Part shown: positions 1 to 9,380 of the stretch, piece after piece
How positions within the stretch are numbered: position 1 is the stretch's first letter
How the letters are laid out: each line of letters opens with the position of its first letter
DNA from: Streptomyces sp. NBC_00663
GTDB taxonomy: Bacteria > Actinomycetota > Actinomycetes > Streptomycetales > Streptomycetaceae
Reading direction: 5' to 3'
DNA: 64,000 nucleotides
NCBI RefSeq assembly: GCF_036226885.1
Contig: NZ_CP109027.1
Location: 6,200,001-6,264,000, forward strand
Notes under the pieces: generated by a model
The model's input: only the letters and a program-made list of their open reading frames with translations
Database searches by the model: none
What the model was told of the DNA's origin: nothing
Program-made: the position numbers and the translations under genes

Positions 1-1512
1 AGGGGCCTCCTTCTCAAGGGTGTTGGGGTTGCTGACGGCGAGCGCCATCACGGCGTCCTGCGTGGCCTCGTCGGCGGGGAGTTCACCGGCGATCCGGCCC
101 TGGGCCATGACCAGGACCCGGTCGCTCATGCCGAGCACCTCGGGAAGGTCGCTGGAGATCATCAGGACGGCGGCGCCGGCCGCGGTCAGTTCATTGATCA
201 GCTGGTAGATCTCGACCTTCGCGCCGACGTCGATGCCACGCGTCGGCTCGTCGAGGATCAGCACCTTGGTGTCGGCGAGCAGCCACTTGCCGATGACGAC
301 CTTCTGCTGGTTGCCGCCGGACAACGTCCGTACGTGCTGGCCCAGTCCGGCCATCCGCACGCCCAGCTGCCCGGCGATCCGGGCGGCGGCCTCGCGCTGC
401 CCCTTGAGATCGACGAGCCCCGCGCGCGTGGCCGAGCGCAGCGTCACCAGGCCGAGGTTCTCCTCGACGGACGCGTCCAGGACCAGCCCCTGGCCCTTGC
501 GGTCCTCGGGGATCAGCCCGATGCCCGCCGCCATGGCCGCGTTGACGTCATGCCGCTTCAGCGCCGCGCCGGCGACCTTCACCGCGCCCTGGTCGTACGG
601 GTCGGCGCCGAACACCGCGCGCACGACCTCCGTCCGCCCGGCGCCGACCAGCCCCGCGATGCCGACGACCTCACCGGCGCGCACCTCGAAGGACACGTCG
701 TGGAAGACACCGTCCCGGGTGAGCCCCTCGACGGTCAGCAACGCGGCGCCCTTCTCGGGCTGTTCGCGCGGGTACTGCTGCTCGATGGAGCGGCCGACCA
801 TCAGGCGTACGAGCTCGTCCTCCGGGGTGGAGGCGGGGACCTGGCCGACGGACCTGCCGTCGCGGATGACCGTGACCCGGTCGCCCAGGGCGGCGATCTC
901 CTCCAGGTGGTGCGTGATGAAGACGATCCCGACGCCGTCCTCGCGCAGTGTGCGTACGATCGCGAAGAGCTTCTCCACCTCCTCGGAGGTGAGCACCGCG
1001 GTCGGCTCGTCCATGATCAGCACGCGCGCGTTCAGGCTCAGCGCCTTGGCGATCTCGACCATCTGTAGGCGCGCGATGCCGAGTTCACGCACCCGCGCGC
1101 GGGGCGACACGTCGACACCCACGCGCGCGAGCAGGACCTCGGCGTCGGCCTCCATCTTCTTCCGGTCGATCATCCCGAGCCGGCGCGGCTGGCGGCCCAG
1201 GAAGATGTTCTCGGCGACCGTCAGATCGGGGACGAGGTTGAACTCCTGGTAGATGGTGGCGATCCCGAGGCGTTCGGAATCCTGCGCACCATGGATGCGC
1301 ACCTCCGCGCCGGCGGCCAGGATGCGGCCCTCGTCGGGTGTGTAGGCGCCGGAGAGCATCTTGATGAGGGTGCTCTTGCCCGCGCCGTTCTCACCGAGGA
1401 GGACGTGCACCTCGCCGCGGCGCAGGTCGAAGTCGACGCCGTCCAGCGCGACCACGCCCGGGAAGGTCTTCCGAATGCCTTCGATGCGCAGCAACTCGTC
1501 CGGGTTGCTCAC
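1..1512 (-). CDS. Sugar ABC transporter ATP-binding protein, RbsA/MglA type (3' end cut by window edge)
   Basis: This is a cytoplasmic ATPase energising a periplasmic-binding-protein sugar importer. 504 codons are visible and the frame is open at the left edge. It has the duplicated layout of RbsA/MglA/XylG proteins: a first domain with Walker A GENGAGKST near residue 40 and Walker B LIMDEPTAVL near 165, then a second domain with the LSGGNQQK signature and LILDEPTRGID. The second copy has a degenerate Walker A (GLVGAGRTE), as is usual in this family. The GTG start at 1512 overlaps the lacI stop (GTGA), so translation is coupled. Permease and binding protein are expected beyond the left edge. 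The sugar cannot be told from this sequence. Confidence 0.93.
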   Translation of the reverse strand, partial: MSNPDELLRIEGIRKTFPGVVALDGVDFDLRRGEVHVLLGENGAGKSTLIKMLSGAYTPDEGRILAAGAEVRIHGAQDSERLGIATIYQEFNLVPDLTVAENIFLGRQPRRLGMIDRKKMEADAEVLLARVGVDVSPRARVRELGIARLQMVEIAKALSLNARVLIMDEPTAVLTSEEVEKLFAIVRTLREDGVGIVFITHHLEEIAALGDRVTVIRDGRSVGQVPASTPEDELVRLMVGRSIEQQYPREQPEKGAALLTVEGLTRDGVFHDVSFEVRAGEVVGIAGLVGAGRTEVVRAVFGADPYDQGAVKVAGAALKRHDVNAAMAAGIGLIPEDRKGQGLVLDASVEENLGLVTLRSATRAGLVDLKGQREAAARIAGQLGVRMAGLGQHVRTLSGGNQQKVVIGKWLLADTKVLILDEPTRGIDVGAKVEIYQLINELTAAGAAVLMISSDLPEVLGMSDRVLVMAQGRIAGELPADEATQDAVMALAVSNPNTLEKEAP

Positions 1513-2546
1513 GACGTGCTCCTGTTCTGTACGGGGGCCGGCTCGGGGGAAGCCGGCTGCTCGCCGCACGAGCGGCGTACGACGAGACGGGCGGGGAGAG
1601 TGACGGACCGCGGGTCCCGTCCCTCGATGCGGTCGACGAGCGCGCGCACGGCGGCGCGCCCCAGCTCGCCCGTGGGCTGGGCGATCGCGGTGATCGGCGG
1701 ATCGGTGTGCACGAACCAGCGGATGTCGTCGAACGCGGCGAGCGCGAGGTCCTCGGGGACCCGCAGCCCACGCGCGCGTACGGCGTCCAGCGCGCCGAGC
1801 GCCATCAGGTTGTCGGCGGCGAACACGACCTCGGGCGGCTCGGGCAGGTCGAGGAAGCCCTCGGTGACCCGCCGTCCGCTCTCGGCCTGGAAGTCGCCCT
1901 GCCCTGTGTAGGCGTCCGGGAGGGGGATGCCGTACTCGGCGAGGGCCTCGCGGAAGGCCTCGACGCGCTCGCTGCCGGTCGTGGTGGCGGCGGGGCCCGC
2001 GATGATCGCGAGCCGCCGGTGCCCGAGCGCGTGCAGATGCGCCACGAGGTCCCGGACGGCGGCCCGTCCGTCGGCCCTGACCACCGGCACGTCCACGCCC
2101 GGGATCCACCGGTCCACGAAGACCATCGGCGTCCCCGCGCGCGCGGCGTCCAGCATCAGCGGGGAGCCGCCGTCGGTGGGGGAGACCAGGAGGCCGTCGA
2201 TACGGCGGTCGAGCAGCGTCCGTACGTGGTGGTCCTGGAGGTCGGGTCGCTCGTCGGCGTTGCCGATGATGACGCTGTAGCCGAGCGCGCGGGCCTCCTC
2301 CTCGACGGAGCGGGCCAGTTCGGTGAAGTACGGGTTGAGCACGTCGCTGATGACCAGGCCGAGGGTGTGGGTCTGGTCGGTGCGCAGCGAACGGGCGACA
2401 GCGTTCGGGCGGTAGCCCAGCTCCGCCACGGCGGCCAGCACGCGCGTGCGTGCGTCGGCGCTGACCGACGGATGGTCGTTCAGGACGCGCGACACCGTGG
2501 CGACGGACACTCCCGCCTCGGCTGCGACGTCCTTGATGCTCGCCAT
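1509..2546 (-). CDS. LacI-family transcriptional regulator
   Basis: This 345-residue sugar-responsive repressor is the first gene of the operon with the RbsA-type ATPase. Residues 1-55 form the LacI helix-turn-helix and hinge (IKDVAAEAGVSVATVSRVL, then YRPNAVARSLRT). The rest is a periplasmic-binding-protein-like effector domain with the usual LGLVISD and AFDDIRW segments. The ATG at 2546 has a good ribosome site (GAGGAGGT) about 10 bases upstream. Two copies of a TGTAATCGATTCCA element lie 50-100 bases upstream and are probably its own operators, so the operon is likely autoregulated and induced by the transported sugar. Confidence 0.94.
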   Translation of the reverse strand: MASIKDVAAEAGVSVATVSRVLNDHPSVSADARTRVLAAVAELGYRPNAVARSLRTDQTHTLGLVISDVLNPYFTELARSVEEEARALGYSVIIGNADERPDLQDHHVRTLLDRRIDGLLVSPTDGGSPLMLDAARAGTPMVFVDRWIPGVDVPVVRADGRAAVRDLVAHLHALGHRRLAIIAGPAATTTGSERVEAFREALAEYGIPLPDAYTGQGDFQAESGRRVTEGFLDLPEPPEVVFAADNLMALGALDAVRARGLRVPEDLALAAFDDIRWFVHTDPPITAIAQPTGELGRAAVRALVDRIEGRDPRSVTLPARLVVRRSCGEQPASPEPAPVQNRSTS

Positions 2547-2598
2547 CGCTGCTCCACCTCCTCGTGGATCGATCGTTTCCAGCCGTGCGATCGGTTCA

Positions 2599-2612
2599 TG
2601 GAATCGATTACA
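2599..2612. promoter_or_regulatory. LacI-type operator, copy 1
   Basis: The near-palindrome TGGAATCGATTACA has the central CG typical of LacI-family operators. It lies upstream of the lacI gene that starts at 2546 and is repeated exactly at 2631-2644. The centre-to-centre distance is 32 bp, about three helical turns, which would suit cooperative binding on one face. Assignment to the adjacent LacI protein is inferred from position. Confidence 0.7.
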
Positions 2613-2630
2613 TCGGCGTGTACGGAGGAT

Positions 2631-2644
2631 TGGAATCGATTACA
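2631..2644. promoter_or_regulatory. LacI-type operator, copy 2
   Basis: An exact second copy of TGGAATCGATTACA. A weaker relative (TGGAAACGAT when read on the minus strand) lies near 2573-2582, closer to the lacI start. Confidence 0.7.
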
Positions 2645-2701
2645 CGGAAGTTAATCAAGCCCCCGACCGGCCTCTGAGATCAGATCGTGATGAAGGGCTG
2701 C

Positions 2702-3220
2702 TCAGCTCAGCGGCAGCCGCATGATCGTCAGGTCCAGCCAGCGCCCGAACTTGATGCCGACCTCCCGGACGGTCCCCGCGTGCTCGAACCCGAACCGCTC
2801 GTGCAGCCGGATCGACGCGCTGTTCTCGGCCTCGATCCCGGCGACCATCACGTGGTGACCGGCCGCGCGGGCGGAGTCGATGACGGCGGCCAGCAGCGCG
2901 GAGCCGATACCCAGGCCGTGGCGCCCCTCGCGGACGTAGACCGAGTTCTCCACGGTGTGCCGGTAGCCCTCCTTCTCCCGCCAGGGCCCGTACGTCGCGA
3001 GGCCCACGACCTCCCCGTCGGCCTCGGCGACGAACGCGGAGCCGCGTTCCAGGTGGGCGGCCAGCCAGGCCGCGCCCTCGGCGACGGACAGGGTCCGGTC
3101 CGTCCACAGGGCCGTGGAGTGCTCGATCGCGTGATTGCGGATCTCACGGACCGCCTCGGCGTCCGCGGGCCGCGCCGGACGTACCGTCACACCGACCTTG
3201 TTCTCGTATATTGGATTCAT
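2702..3220 (-). CDS. GNAT N-acetyltransferase, phosphinothricin acetyltransferase-like
   Basis: This 172-residue acyl-CoA-dependent N-acetyltransferase resembles the Pat/Bar subfamily, which acetylates phosphinothricin, methionine sulfoximine or similar amino acids. Family features are RPARPADAEAVREIRNHAI at the N-terminus, the acetyl-CoA loop GRHGLGIGSALL near residues 95-106, HHVMVAGIEAENSASI, and the C-terminal KFGRWLDL. I chose the ATG at 3220 because it has a -10-like TACTAT seven bases upstream and no ribosome site, which suggests a leaderless message. That ATG shares the palindrome CATG with the start of the divergent XRE regulator. Resistance to a toxic amino acid is plausible but the substrate is unproven. 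Confidence 0.88.
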   Translation of the reverse strand: MNPIYENKVGVTVRPARPADAEAVREIRNHAIEHSTALWTDRTLSVAEGAAWLAAHLERGSAFVAEADGEVVGLATYGPWREKEGYRHTVENSVYVREGRHGLGIGSALLAAVIDSARAAGHHVMVAGIEAENSASIRLHERFGFEHAGTVREVGIKFGRWLDLTIMRLPLS

Positions 3221-3230
3221 GTCCAACATA
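3207..3230. promoter_or_regulatory. Operator-like inverted repeat over two overlapping start codons
   Basis: TATATTGGA (3207-3215) and TCCAACATA (3222-3230) form a 9-bp inverted repeat with one mismatch around TTCATG. The central CATG contains both the minus-strand ATG of the GNAT gene and the plus-strand ATG of the XRE-cupin gene. TATATT would be the -10 for the plus gene, six bases before its ATG. TACTAT would serve the minus gene. Both messages would be leaderless, and one bound repressor could silence both genes. Confidence 0.65.
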
Positions 3231-3809
3231 GTAGATCCACTGGTGCGCCAGATCGCCGCACGCGTGCGTGCCGAACGGGAACGCCGTCGCTGGACCCTGG
3301 CGCAGCTCGCCGAGGCCTCCGGTGTCTCCCAGGCGATGATCAGCCGGATCGAACGGGAGGAGAGCAGCCCCACGGCGGTCGTCCTCGGCAAGCTGTCGGC
3401 CGCGTTCCAGCTCAGCGTGTCCTCGCTGCTGGCGTCGGCGGAGGGCGAGGCCGCGGCCGAGGCCGAGGGGGAGCGGGTGCGCCGGGAGGCCGACGCGGCC
3501 GTGTGGCGCGACCCGGAGACGGGCTACCGGCGCCGCCAGATCACCAGCCCCCGCTTCCCCACGGAGATCGCCGAGATCCGCCTGCCCGCCGGGGCGCAAG
3601 TCCCCTACCCCGCCGCGGCGTTCGCGTTCATCCGGCAGCTGGTGTGGGTGCTGGACGGACAACTCACCTTCCACGAGGGCGAGTTGGTCCACGATCTCCA
3701 CGCGGGAGACACCATCGAGCTCGGTGAACCGGCCGCGCGCGTCTTCGTCAACAACACCGACACCGAGTGCCGTTACGTCGTCGTCCTGGCCCGGCACCCG
3801 AAGCCATGA
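3219..3809 (+). CDS. XRE-family regulator with C-terminal cupin domain
   Basis: This 196-residue regulator has an N-terminal XRE helix-turn-helix (about residues 10-65, with WTLAQLAEASGVSQAMISRIE) and a C-terminal cupin (about 115-190, with LDGQLTFHEG and LHAGDTIELG). Proteins of this type sense small ligands and often control a neighbouring detoxification or transport gene. The ATG at 3219 lies in an inverted repeat with a -10 (TATATT) six bases upstream, so the transcript is probably leaderless. The stop overlaps the start of the MFS gene (ATGA). The divergent GNAT and downstream exporter are the obvious targets. Confidence 0.92.
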   Translation: MSNIVDPLVRQIAARVRAERERRRWTLAQLAEASGVSQAMISRIEREESSPTAVVLGKLSAAFQLSVSSLLASAEGEAAAEAEGERVRREADAAVWRDPETGYRRRQITSPRFPTEIAEIRLPAGAQVPYPAAAFAFIRQLVWVLDGQLTFHEGELVHDLHAGDTIELGEPAARVFVNNTDTECRYVVVLARHPKP

Positions 3810-5080
3810 GGCGACCGATACGACCCGCGCGGCGCCGCGCGTCGACGGACCCCCGCGTCACCGCCGACCCGGTGGGGTCACCCGCCCCGGCCCCCGCGCG
3901 CCACTCGGTACCGGTGCCCGGCCGTCCCGGCCGTCGGGGCCGGACCTTCCTGCTCGCGGTCGTCGCCGGCACGGCGATCGCCAACAACTACGCGATCCAG
4001 CCCGCGCTCACCGACGTCGCGGCCCAGCTCCACGTCCCGCTGTCGGTGATCGGCCTGATCCCCACCGCCGCGCTCCTCGGCTGCATGACCGGCTTCGTGC
4101 TGCTGCTCCCGCTGGCCGACCGCGTGGCCCCCGACCGTCTGCTGGCCGCCCAGCTCACCGCCCTCGCCGCCGCCCTCGTCCTGGCCGCGGCGGCCCCCGG
4201 CGCGGGCGTGCTCCTCGCCGCCTACCTCCTCATCGGCGCCACGGCCGGCGCCGCCGCGCAGGCCGGCACCATCGCGGGCCGCCTCGCTCCCCACGGACGC
4301 CGCGCGCGTGCCGTGGCCACGGTCGCCGCCGGGATGTCGGCCGGCATCCTGCTCAGCCGCCTCGTCGGCGGGGCCCTCGCGGACGCCCTCGGCTGGCGGG
4401 CGATGCTGCTGGTCTTCGCCGCCGCCGCGGTGCTGTGCGCGTCGGCCGTCGCGAGGCTGCTGCCGGGGGAACGGCCGCCCGCGCGCGGCACGTACCTGGC
4501 CGCGGTCCAGACACTGCCCCGCCTCCTGCGCCGACACCCCGGCCTGCGCCGGGCGGTGGCCGCCGGCGGCCTGTGGTACCTCGCCTTCAACCTGATCTGG
4601 GTCAGCCTGGCCCTGGCCCTCGGCCGCCCTCCGTACTCCCTCGACCCCACCGCCATCGGCATCTACAGCCTGGCGGGCCTCCTCGGCTTCGTCGCCCTGC
4701 CGCTGACCGGCCGCCTCACCGACCGCCACAGCCCCCGTACGGTGATCACGGCCGCGCTGGTGACCGCCGCGACCGGCACCGCCCTGCTCGCCACCGGCCT
4801 CGGCGCCCCCCTGATCGCCGCCCTCGGCCTGGCCCTCTTCGACGCCGGCGCGTTCGCCGCCCAGGCGGCCAACCAGAGCCGGGTCATGGCTCTCGACCCC
4901 GACCGGAGCGGCAGCCTCAGCAGCGTCTACCTGGTGCTGTACTTCACGGTGGGAGCCGTCGGTACGACGATCGCGGCGCCACTGCTCGAAGCCGTCGGCT
5001 GGACCGGCACCACCCTCACGGCACTCGCCGCGCTGCTGGCCGCCGTCGGCGTCGTACGCACCGGGGACAGCGAAGGGTGA
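3806..5080 (+). CDS. MFS transporter, probable efflux permease
   Basis: A 424-residue major facilitator permease with about 12 hydrophobic segments. The first starts near residue 45 after a basic Arg/Pro-rich N-terminal tail. The inter-domain loop carries the GRLTDRHSPRT motif and a second half-repeat follows. The start at 3806 overlaps the XRE-cupin stop (ATGA), so the two genes are co-translated. Context (an acetyltransferase and a ligand-sensing regulator) suggests export of a small toxic compound or its acetylated form. Substrate not determinable. Confidence 0.9.
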   Translation: MRRPIRPARRRASTDPRVTADPVGSPAPAPARHSVPVPGRPGRRGRTFLLAVVAGTAIANNYAIQPALTDVAAQLHVPLSVIGLIPTAALLGCMTGFVLLLPLADRVAPDRLLAAQLTALAAALVLAAAAPGAGVLLAAYLLIGATAGAAAQAGTIAGRLAPHGRRARAVATVAAGMSAGILLSRLVGGALADALGWRAMLLVFAAAAVLCASAVARLLPGERPPARGTYLAAVQTLPRLLRRHPGLRRAVAAGGLWYLAFNLIWVSLALALGRPPYSLDPTAIGIYSLAGLLGFVALPLTGRLTDRHSPRTVITAALVTAATGTALLATGLGAPLIAALGLALFDAGAFAAQAANQSRVMALDPDRSGSLSSVYLVLYFTVGAVGTTIAAPLLEAVGWTGTTLTALAALLAAVGVVRTGDSEG

Positions 5081-5089
5081 GGCGCGTTC

Positions 5090-5440
5090 AAGAAGAATCC
5101 GCCCGGCCGGCCGGCGCGCCCCAGGCACGGGCGACCCGCTCGGCCACGGCGTACGCGTGGCGCTCCTCGCCGAGGAACCGGTACAGGTCCCCGAGGACCC
5201 GGGCGAGGGGCCGCAAGACGCAACCGCGTCCGCCGGCACCTGGAGCACCCGGCCCCGGGCCGGCCCGTCCAAGCGGGGTCACGGACGAGCCGCTCCAGAT
5301 GGGCCAGGTCGGGCCGGTCCAGGGAGCCAACCGGCTGCGGCAGGGGGACGGTTCGGTCCAGCCGGGGTGGACGGCCGTGGCGAGGTCCCCGCCTGTGGAC
5401 AACCCCGGCCGTTGTCCTACCGCACCGGTACCGTCGGATC
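5090..5440 (-). pseudogene. Possible frameshifted small hypothetical gene
   Basis: The 360-base gap between the MFS gene and the helicase holds protein-like segments on the minus strand in two frames. Around 5250-5350 one frame reads PQPVGSLDRPDLAHLERLV. Around 5100-5190 another reads LGDLYRFLGEERHAYAVAER and ends at a stop near 5088. The change of frame lies in the GC-rich stretch 5190-5260. I do not recognise the family and see no convincing start with a ribosome site. It may be a decayed gene or chance coding-like sequence. Confidence 0.3.
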
Positions 5441-7741
5441 ATGGCTCAACAGGCGGGGAACGCGACGGGCGAGCGGCGGCTCGCCGTCCTCGAAGGCGTG
5501 CTGGAGCGGATCACCTACTCCAACGAGGACAACGGATACACGGTCGCGCGCGTGGACACCGGCCGGGGCGGCGGCGACCTGCTCACCGTCGTCGGCGCGC
5601 TGCTCGGCGCCCAGGTGGGGGAGTCCCTGCGGATGGAGGGGCGTTGGGGCTCCCACCCGCAGTACGGCAAGCAGTTCACCGTCGAGAACTACACGACCGT
5701 CCTGCCCGCCACCGTCCAGGGCATCCGCCGCTATCTGGGCTCCGGCCTGGTCAAGGGCATCGGCCCGGTCTTCGCCGACCGCATCACCCAGCATTTCGGC
5801 CTGGACACCCTGCGGATCATCGAGGAGGAGCCCAAGCGGCTCATCGAGGTGCCCGGCCTCGGTCCGAAGCGGACCAAGAAGATCGCCGACGCCTGGGAGG
5901 AGCAGAAGGCGATCAAGGAGGTCATGCTCTTCCTCCAGACCGTCGAGGTGTCGACGTCGATCGCGGTGCGCATCTACAAGAAGTACGGCGACGCCTCCAT
6001 CTCCGTCGTGAAGAACCAGCCCTACCGGCTCGCCTCCGACGTCTGGGGCATCGGCTTCCTCACCGCCGACAAGATCGCCCAGTCCGTGGGGATACCGCAC
6101 GACAGCCCGGAGCGCGTGAAGGCCGGCCTCCAGTACGCGCTGTCGCAGGCCACCGACCAGGGCAACTGCTACCTCCCCGAGGAGCGGCTGATCGCCGACG
6201 CGGTGAAGCTGCTCCAGGTCGACACCGGCCTGGTCATCGAGTGCCTCGCCGAACTGGCCGCGCCCGCCGAGGAGGGCGAGGACCCGGGCGTCGTACGGGA
6301 GAAGGTCCCCGGTGAGCACGGCGAACCCGTCACCGCCGTCTACCTCGTCCCCTTCCACCGCGCCGAACTCTCCCTGGCCGCCCAGCTGCTGCGCCTGCTG
6401 CGCACGGCCGAGGACCGTATGCCCGGCTTCCGGGACGTGACCTGGGACAAGGCGCTGACCTGGCTGAAGGGCCGTACCGGGGCCGACCTCGCGCCCGAGC
6501 AGGAGGCCGCCGTCAAGCTGGCGCTCACCGAGAAGGTCGCCGTCCTGACCGGCGGCCCGGGCTGCGGCAAGTCCTTCACGGTCCGCTCGATCGTGGAGCT
6601 GGCCCGCGCCAAGAAGGCCAGGGTCGTGCTCGCCGCCCCCACCGGCCGCGCCGCCAAACGCCTCGCCGAGCTCACCGGCGCCGAGGCCTCCACCGTCCAC
6701 CGTCTGCTGGAGCTGAAGCCGGGCGGGGACGCGGCCTATGACAAGGACCGCCCGCTCCAGGCCGATCTGGTGGTCGTGGACGAGGCCTCCATGCTGGACC
6801 TGCTGCTCGCCAACAAGCTGGTGAAGGCGGTGCCGCCGGGGGCGCATCTGCTCTTCGTGGGAGACGTCGACCAGCTGCCGTCCGTCGGCGCGGGCGAGGT
6901 GCTGCGGGATCTGCTCGCCGACGACAGCCCCCTCCCCGCGGTCCGTCTCACGCGCGTGTTCCGGCAGGCGCAACAGTCCGGGGTGGTGACCAACGCGCAC
7001 CGGATCAACTCCGGGCAGCATCCCGTCACGGACGGCATGAAGGACTTCTTCCTCTTCGTCGAGGACGACACGGAGGAGGCCGGGCGGCTCACGGTGGATG
7101 TGGCGGCCCGTCGGATTCCGGCCAAGTTCGGGCTCGACCCGCGCCGGGACGTCCAGGTGCTCGCGCCGATGCACCGAGGCCCTGCGGGCGCCGGCAATCT
7201 CAACGGTCTGTTGCAGCAGGCGATCACGCCCGGCCGTCCCGATGTGCCGGAGAAGCGGTTCGGCGGCCGGGTCTTCCGGGTCGGCGACAAGGTCACCCAG
7301 ATTCGCAACAATTACGAGAAGGGCAAGAACGGCGTCTTCAACGGCACCGTGGGAGTGGTCACCTCGCTCGACCCGGTCGACCAGCGCCTGACGGTGCTGA
7401 CGGACGAGGACGAGGAGGTGCCGTACGAGTTCGACGAACTGGACGAGCTGGCCCACGCGTACGCGGTGACCATTCACCGCTCCCAGGGCAGTGAATATCC
7501 GGCGGTGGTGATCCCGGTCACCACCGGGGCCTGGATGATGCTTCAGCGCAACCTGCTGTACACGGCGGTCACCCGGGCCAAGAAGCTGGTCGTGCTGGTC
7601 GGTTCACGCAAGGCGATCGGCCAGGCGGTGCGCACGGTGTCGGCGGGGCGGCGCTGCACGGCACTGGACTTCAGGCTCTCACCAAAAAATGATCGATCAA
7701 ATGAGTCACCTAGGTCACAGAGCTCTTCCGGAACCGGGTAG
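5441..7741 (+). CDS. recD2: RecD2-like ATP-dependent DNA helicase
   Basis: A 766-residue superfamily 1B DNA helicase of the RecD2/TraA type, expected to unwind DNA 5'-3' without RecBC. The N-terminal third has the OB-like and helix-hairpin-helix region (LIEVPGLGPKRTKKIADAW near residue 140). The motor follows: Walker A GGPGCGKS near 370, APTGRAAKRL, Walker B VVDEASM near 445, GDVDQLPSVGAGEVL, and the C-terminal VTIHRSQGSEYPAVVIPV and LYTAVTRAKKLVV motifs. The length fits the family. The C-terminal 30 residues are Ser-rich and unconserved-looking. The gene stands alone and probably serves DNA repair. Confidence 0.94.
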   Translation: MAQQAGNATGERRLAVLEGVLERITYSNEDNGYTVARVDTGRGGGDLLTVVGALLGAQVGESLRMEGRWGSHPQYGKQFTVENYTTVLPATVQGIRRYLGSGLVKGIGPVFADRITQHFGLDTLRIIEEEPKRLIEVPGLGPKRTKKIADAWEEQKAIKEVMLFLQTVEVSTSIAVRIYKKYGDASISVVKNQPYRLASDVWGIGFLTADKIAQSVGIPHDSPERVKAGLQYALSQATDQGNCYLPEERLIADAVKLLQVDTGLVIECLAELAAPAEEGEDPGVVREKVPGEHGEPVTAVYLVPFHRAELSLAAQLLRLLRTAEDRMPGFRDVTWDKALTWLKGRTGADLAPEQEAAVKLALTEKVAVLTGGPGCGKSFTVRSIVELARAKKARVVLAAPTGRAAKRLAELTGAEASTVHRLLELKPGGDAAYDKDRPLQADLVVVDEASMLDLLLANKLVKAVPPGAHLLFVGDVDQLPSVGAGEVLRDLLADDSPLPAVRLTRVFRQAQQSGVVTNAHRINSGQHPVTDGMKDFFLFVEDDTEEAGRLTVDVAARRIPAKFGLDPRRDVQVLAPMHRGPAGAGNLNGLLQQAITPGRPDVPEKRFGGRVFRVGDKVTQIRNNYEKGKNGVFNGTVGVVTSLDPVDQRLTVLTDEDEEVPYEFDELDELAHAYAVTIHRSQGSEYPAVVIPVTTGAWMMLQRNLLYTAVTRAKKLVVLVGSRKAIGQAVRTVSAGRRCTALDFRLSPKNDRSNESPRSQSSSGTG

Positions 7742-7762
7742 GGGAGGGGCAGGATGGGCAAG

Positions 7763-7785
7763 TTGGCGGCACTGAGTGCCGCCAA
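7763..7785. terminator. Perfect hairpin between helicase and citrate synthase
   Basis: TTGGCGGCA / TGCCGCCAA form a perfect 9-bp stem around CTGAG, 22 bases after the helicase stop. No T-run follows. It could end helicase transcription or act as a protein-binding site in the citrate synthase promoter region. Confidence 0.45.
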
Positions 7786-7891
7786 TAGGCCCAATGGTCG
7801 ACCCCCAGTGCACTCTCCTGCGCCGAATGGGGGATGGTAGAGACAGTCAGGGCAACCTCGAAGAAGAGGCACAACGTCGGTGAGGGATGAC

Positions 7892-9181
<1,290 letters not shown>

Positions 9182-9210
9182 CCTTTGCGCTGAGCCGTAA
9201 GGCCACACAG

Positions 9211-9241
9211 GGCCCCGTATGCCGATGCCGGCTGCGGGGCC
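9211..9241 (+). terminator. Hairpin terminator after citrate synthase
   Basis: GGCCCCG (9211-9217) pairs with CGGGGCC (9235-9241), 30 bases after the citA stop. There is no long T-run, which is common for Streptomyces terminators. Confidence 0.55.
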
Positions 9242-9275
9242 TCGTCGTGGGCCGGGAAGTGAGTGGGAAGTGAGC

Positions 9276-9380
9276 GTGGAAAACAGAAGGCGCCCTGGCG
9301 GCGGTCCCCCCACGGGCCGACGTCCAGGGCGCCTTCCCATGTCCCGGTGCGGATTCCCCCCACGGGATCCGGCCGGGCGT
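9276..9380 (+). ncRNA. 6C small RNA
   Basis: Two consecutive hairpins each display a loop with six cytosines, the defining feature of the actinobacterial 6C RNA class. Hairpin 1 pairs GAAGGCGCCCTGG (9286-9298) with its perfect complement at 9324-9336, with an inner CGGC/GCCG stem. Hairpin 2 (9343-9377) pairs CCCGG and GGAT with ATCC and CCGGG. Both loops carry the identical 12-mer TCCCCCCACGGG (9305-9316 and 9355-9366). C-rich loops of this type can pair with G-rich ribosome sites. I recall an abundant sRNA reported just downstream of citA in S. coelicolor. The exact ends are estimates. Confidence 0.85.

Noticed and set aside
5417..7477. Minus-strand frame of 686 codons opposite the helicase
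   Set aside because: Composition is His/Gly/Asp-rich shadow sequence and the helicase motifs are intact on the other strand.
7880..7891. Four-codon N-terminal extension of citrate synthase from GTG 7880
   Set aside because: The GTG at 7892 has the better-spaced GAGGG site and gives the remembered family start MSDNS.
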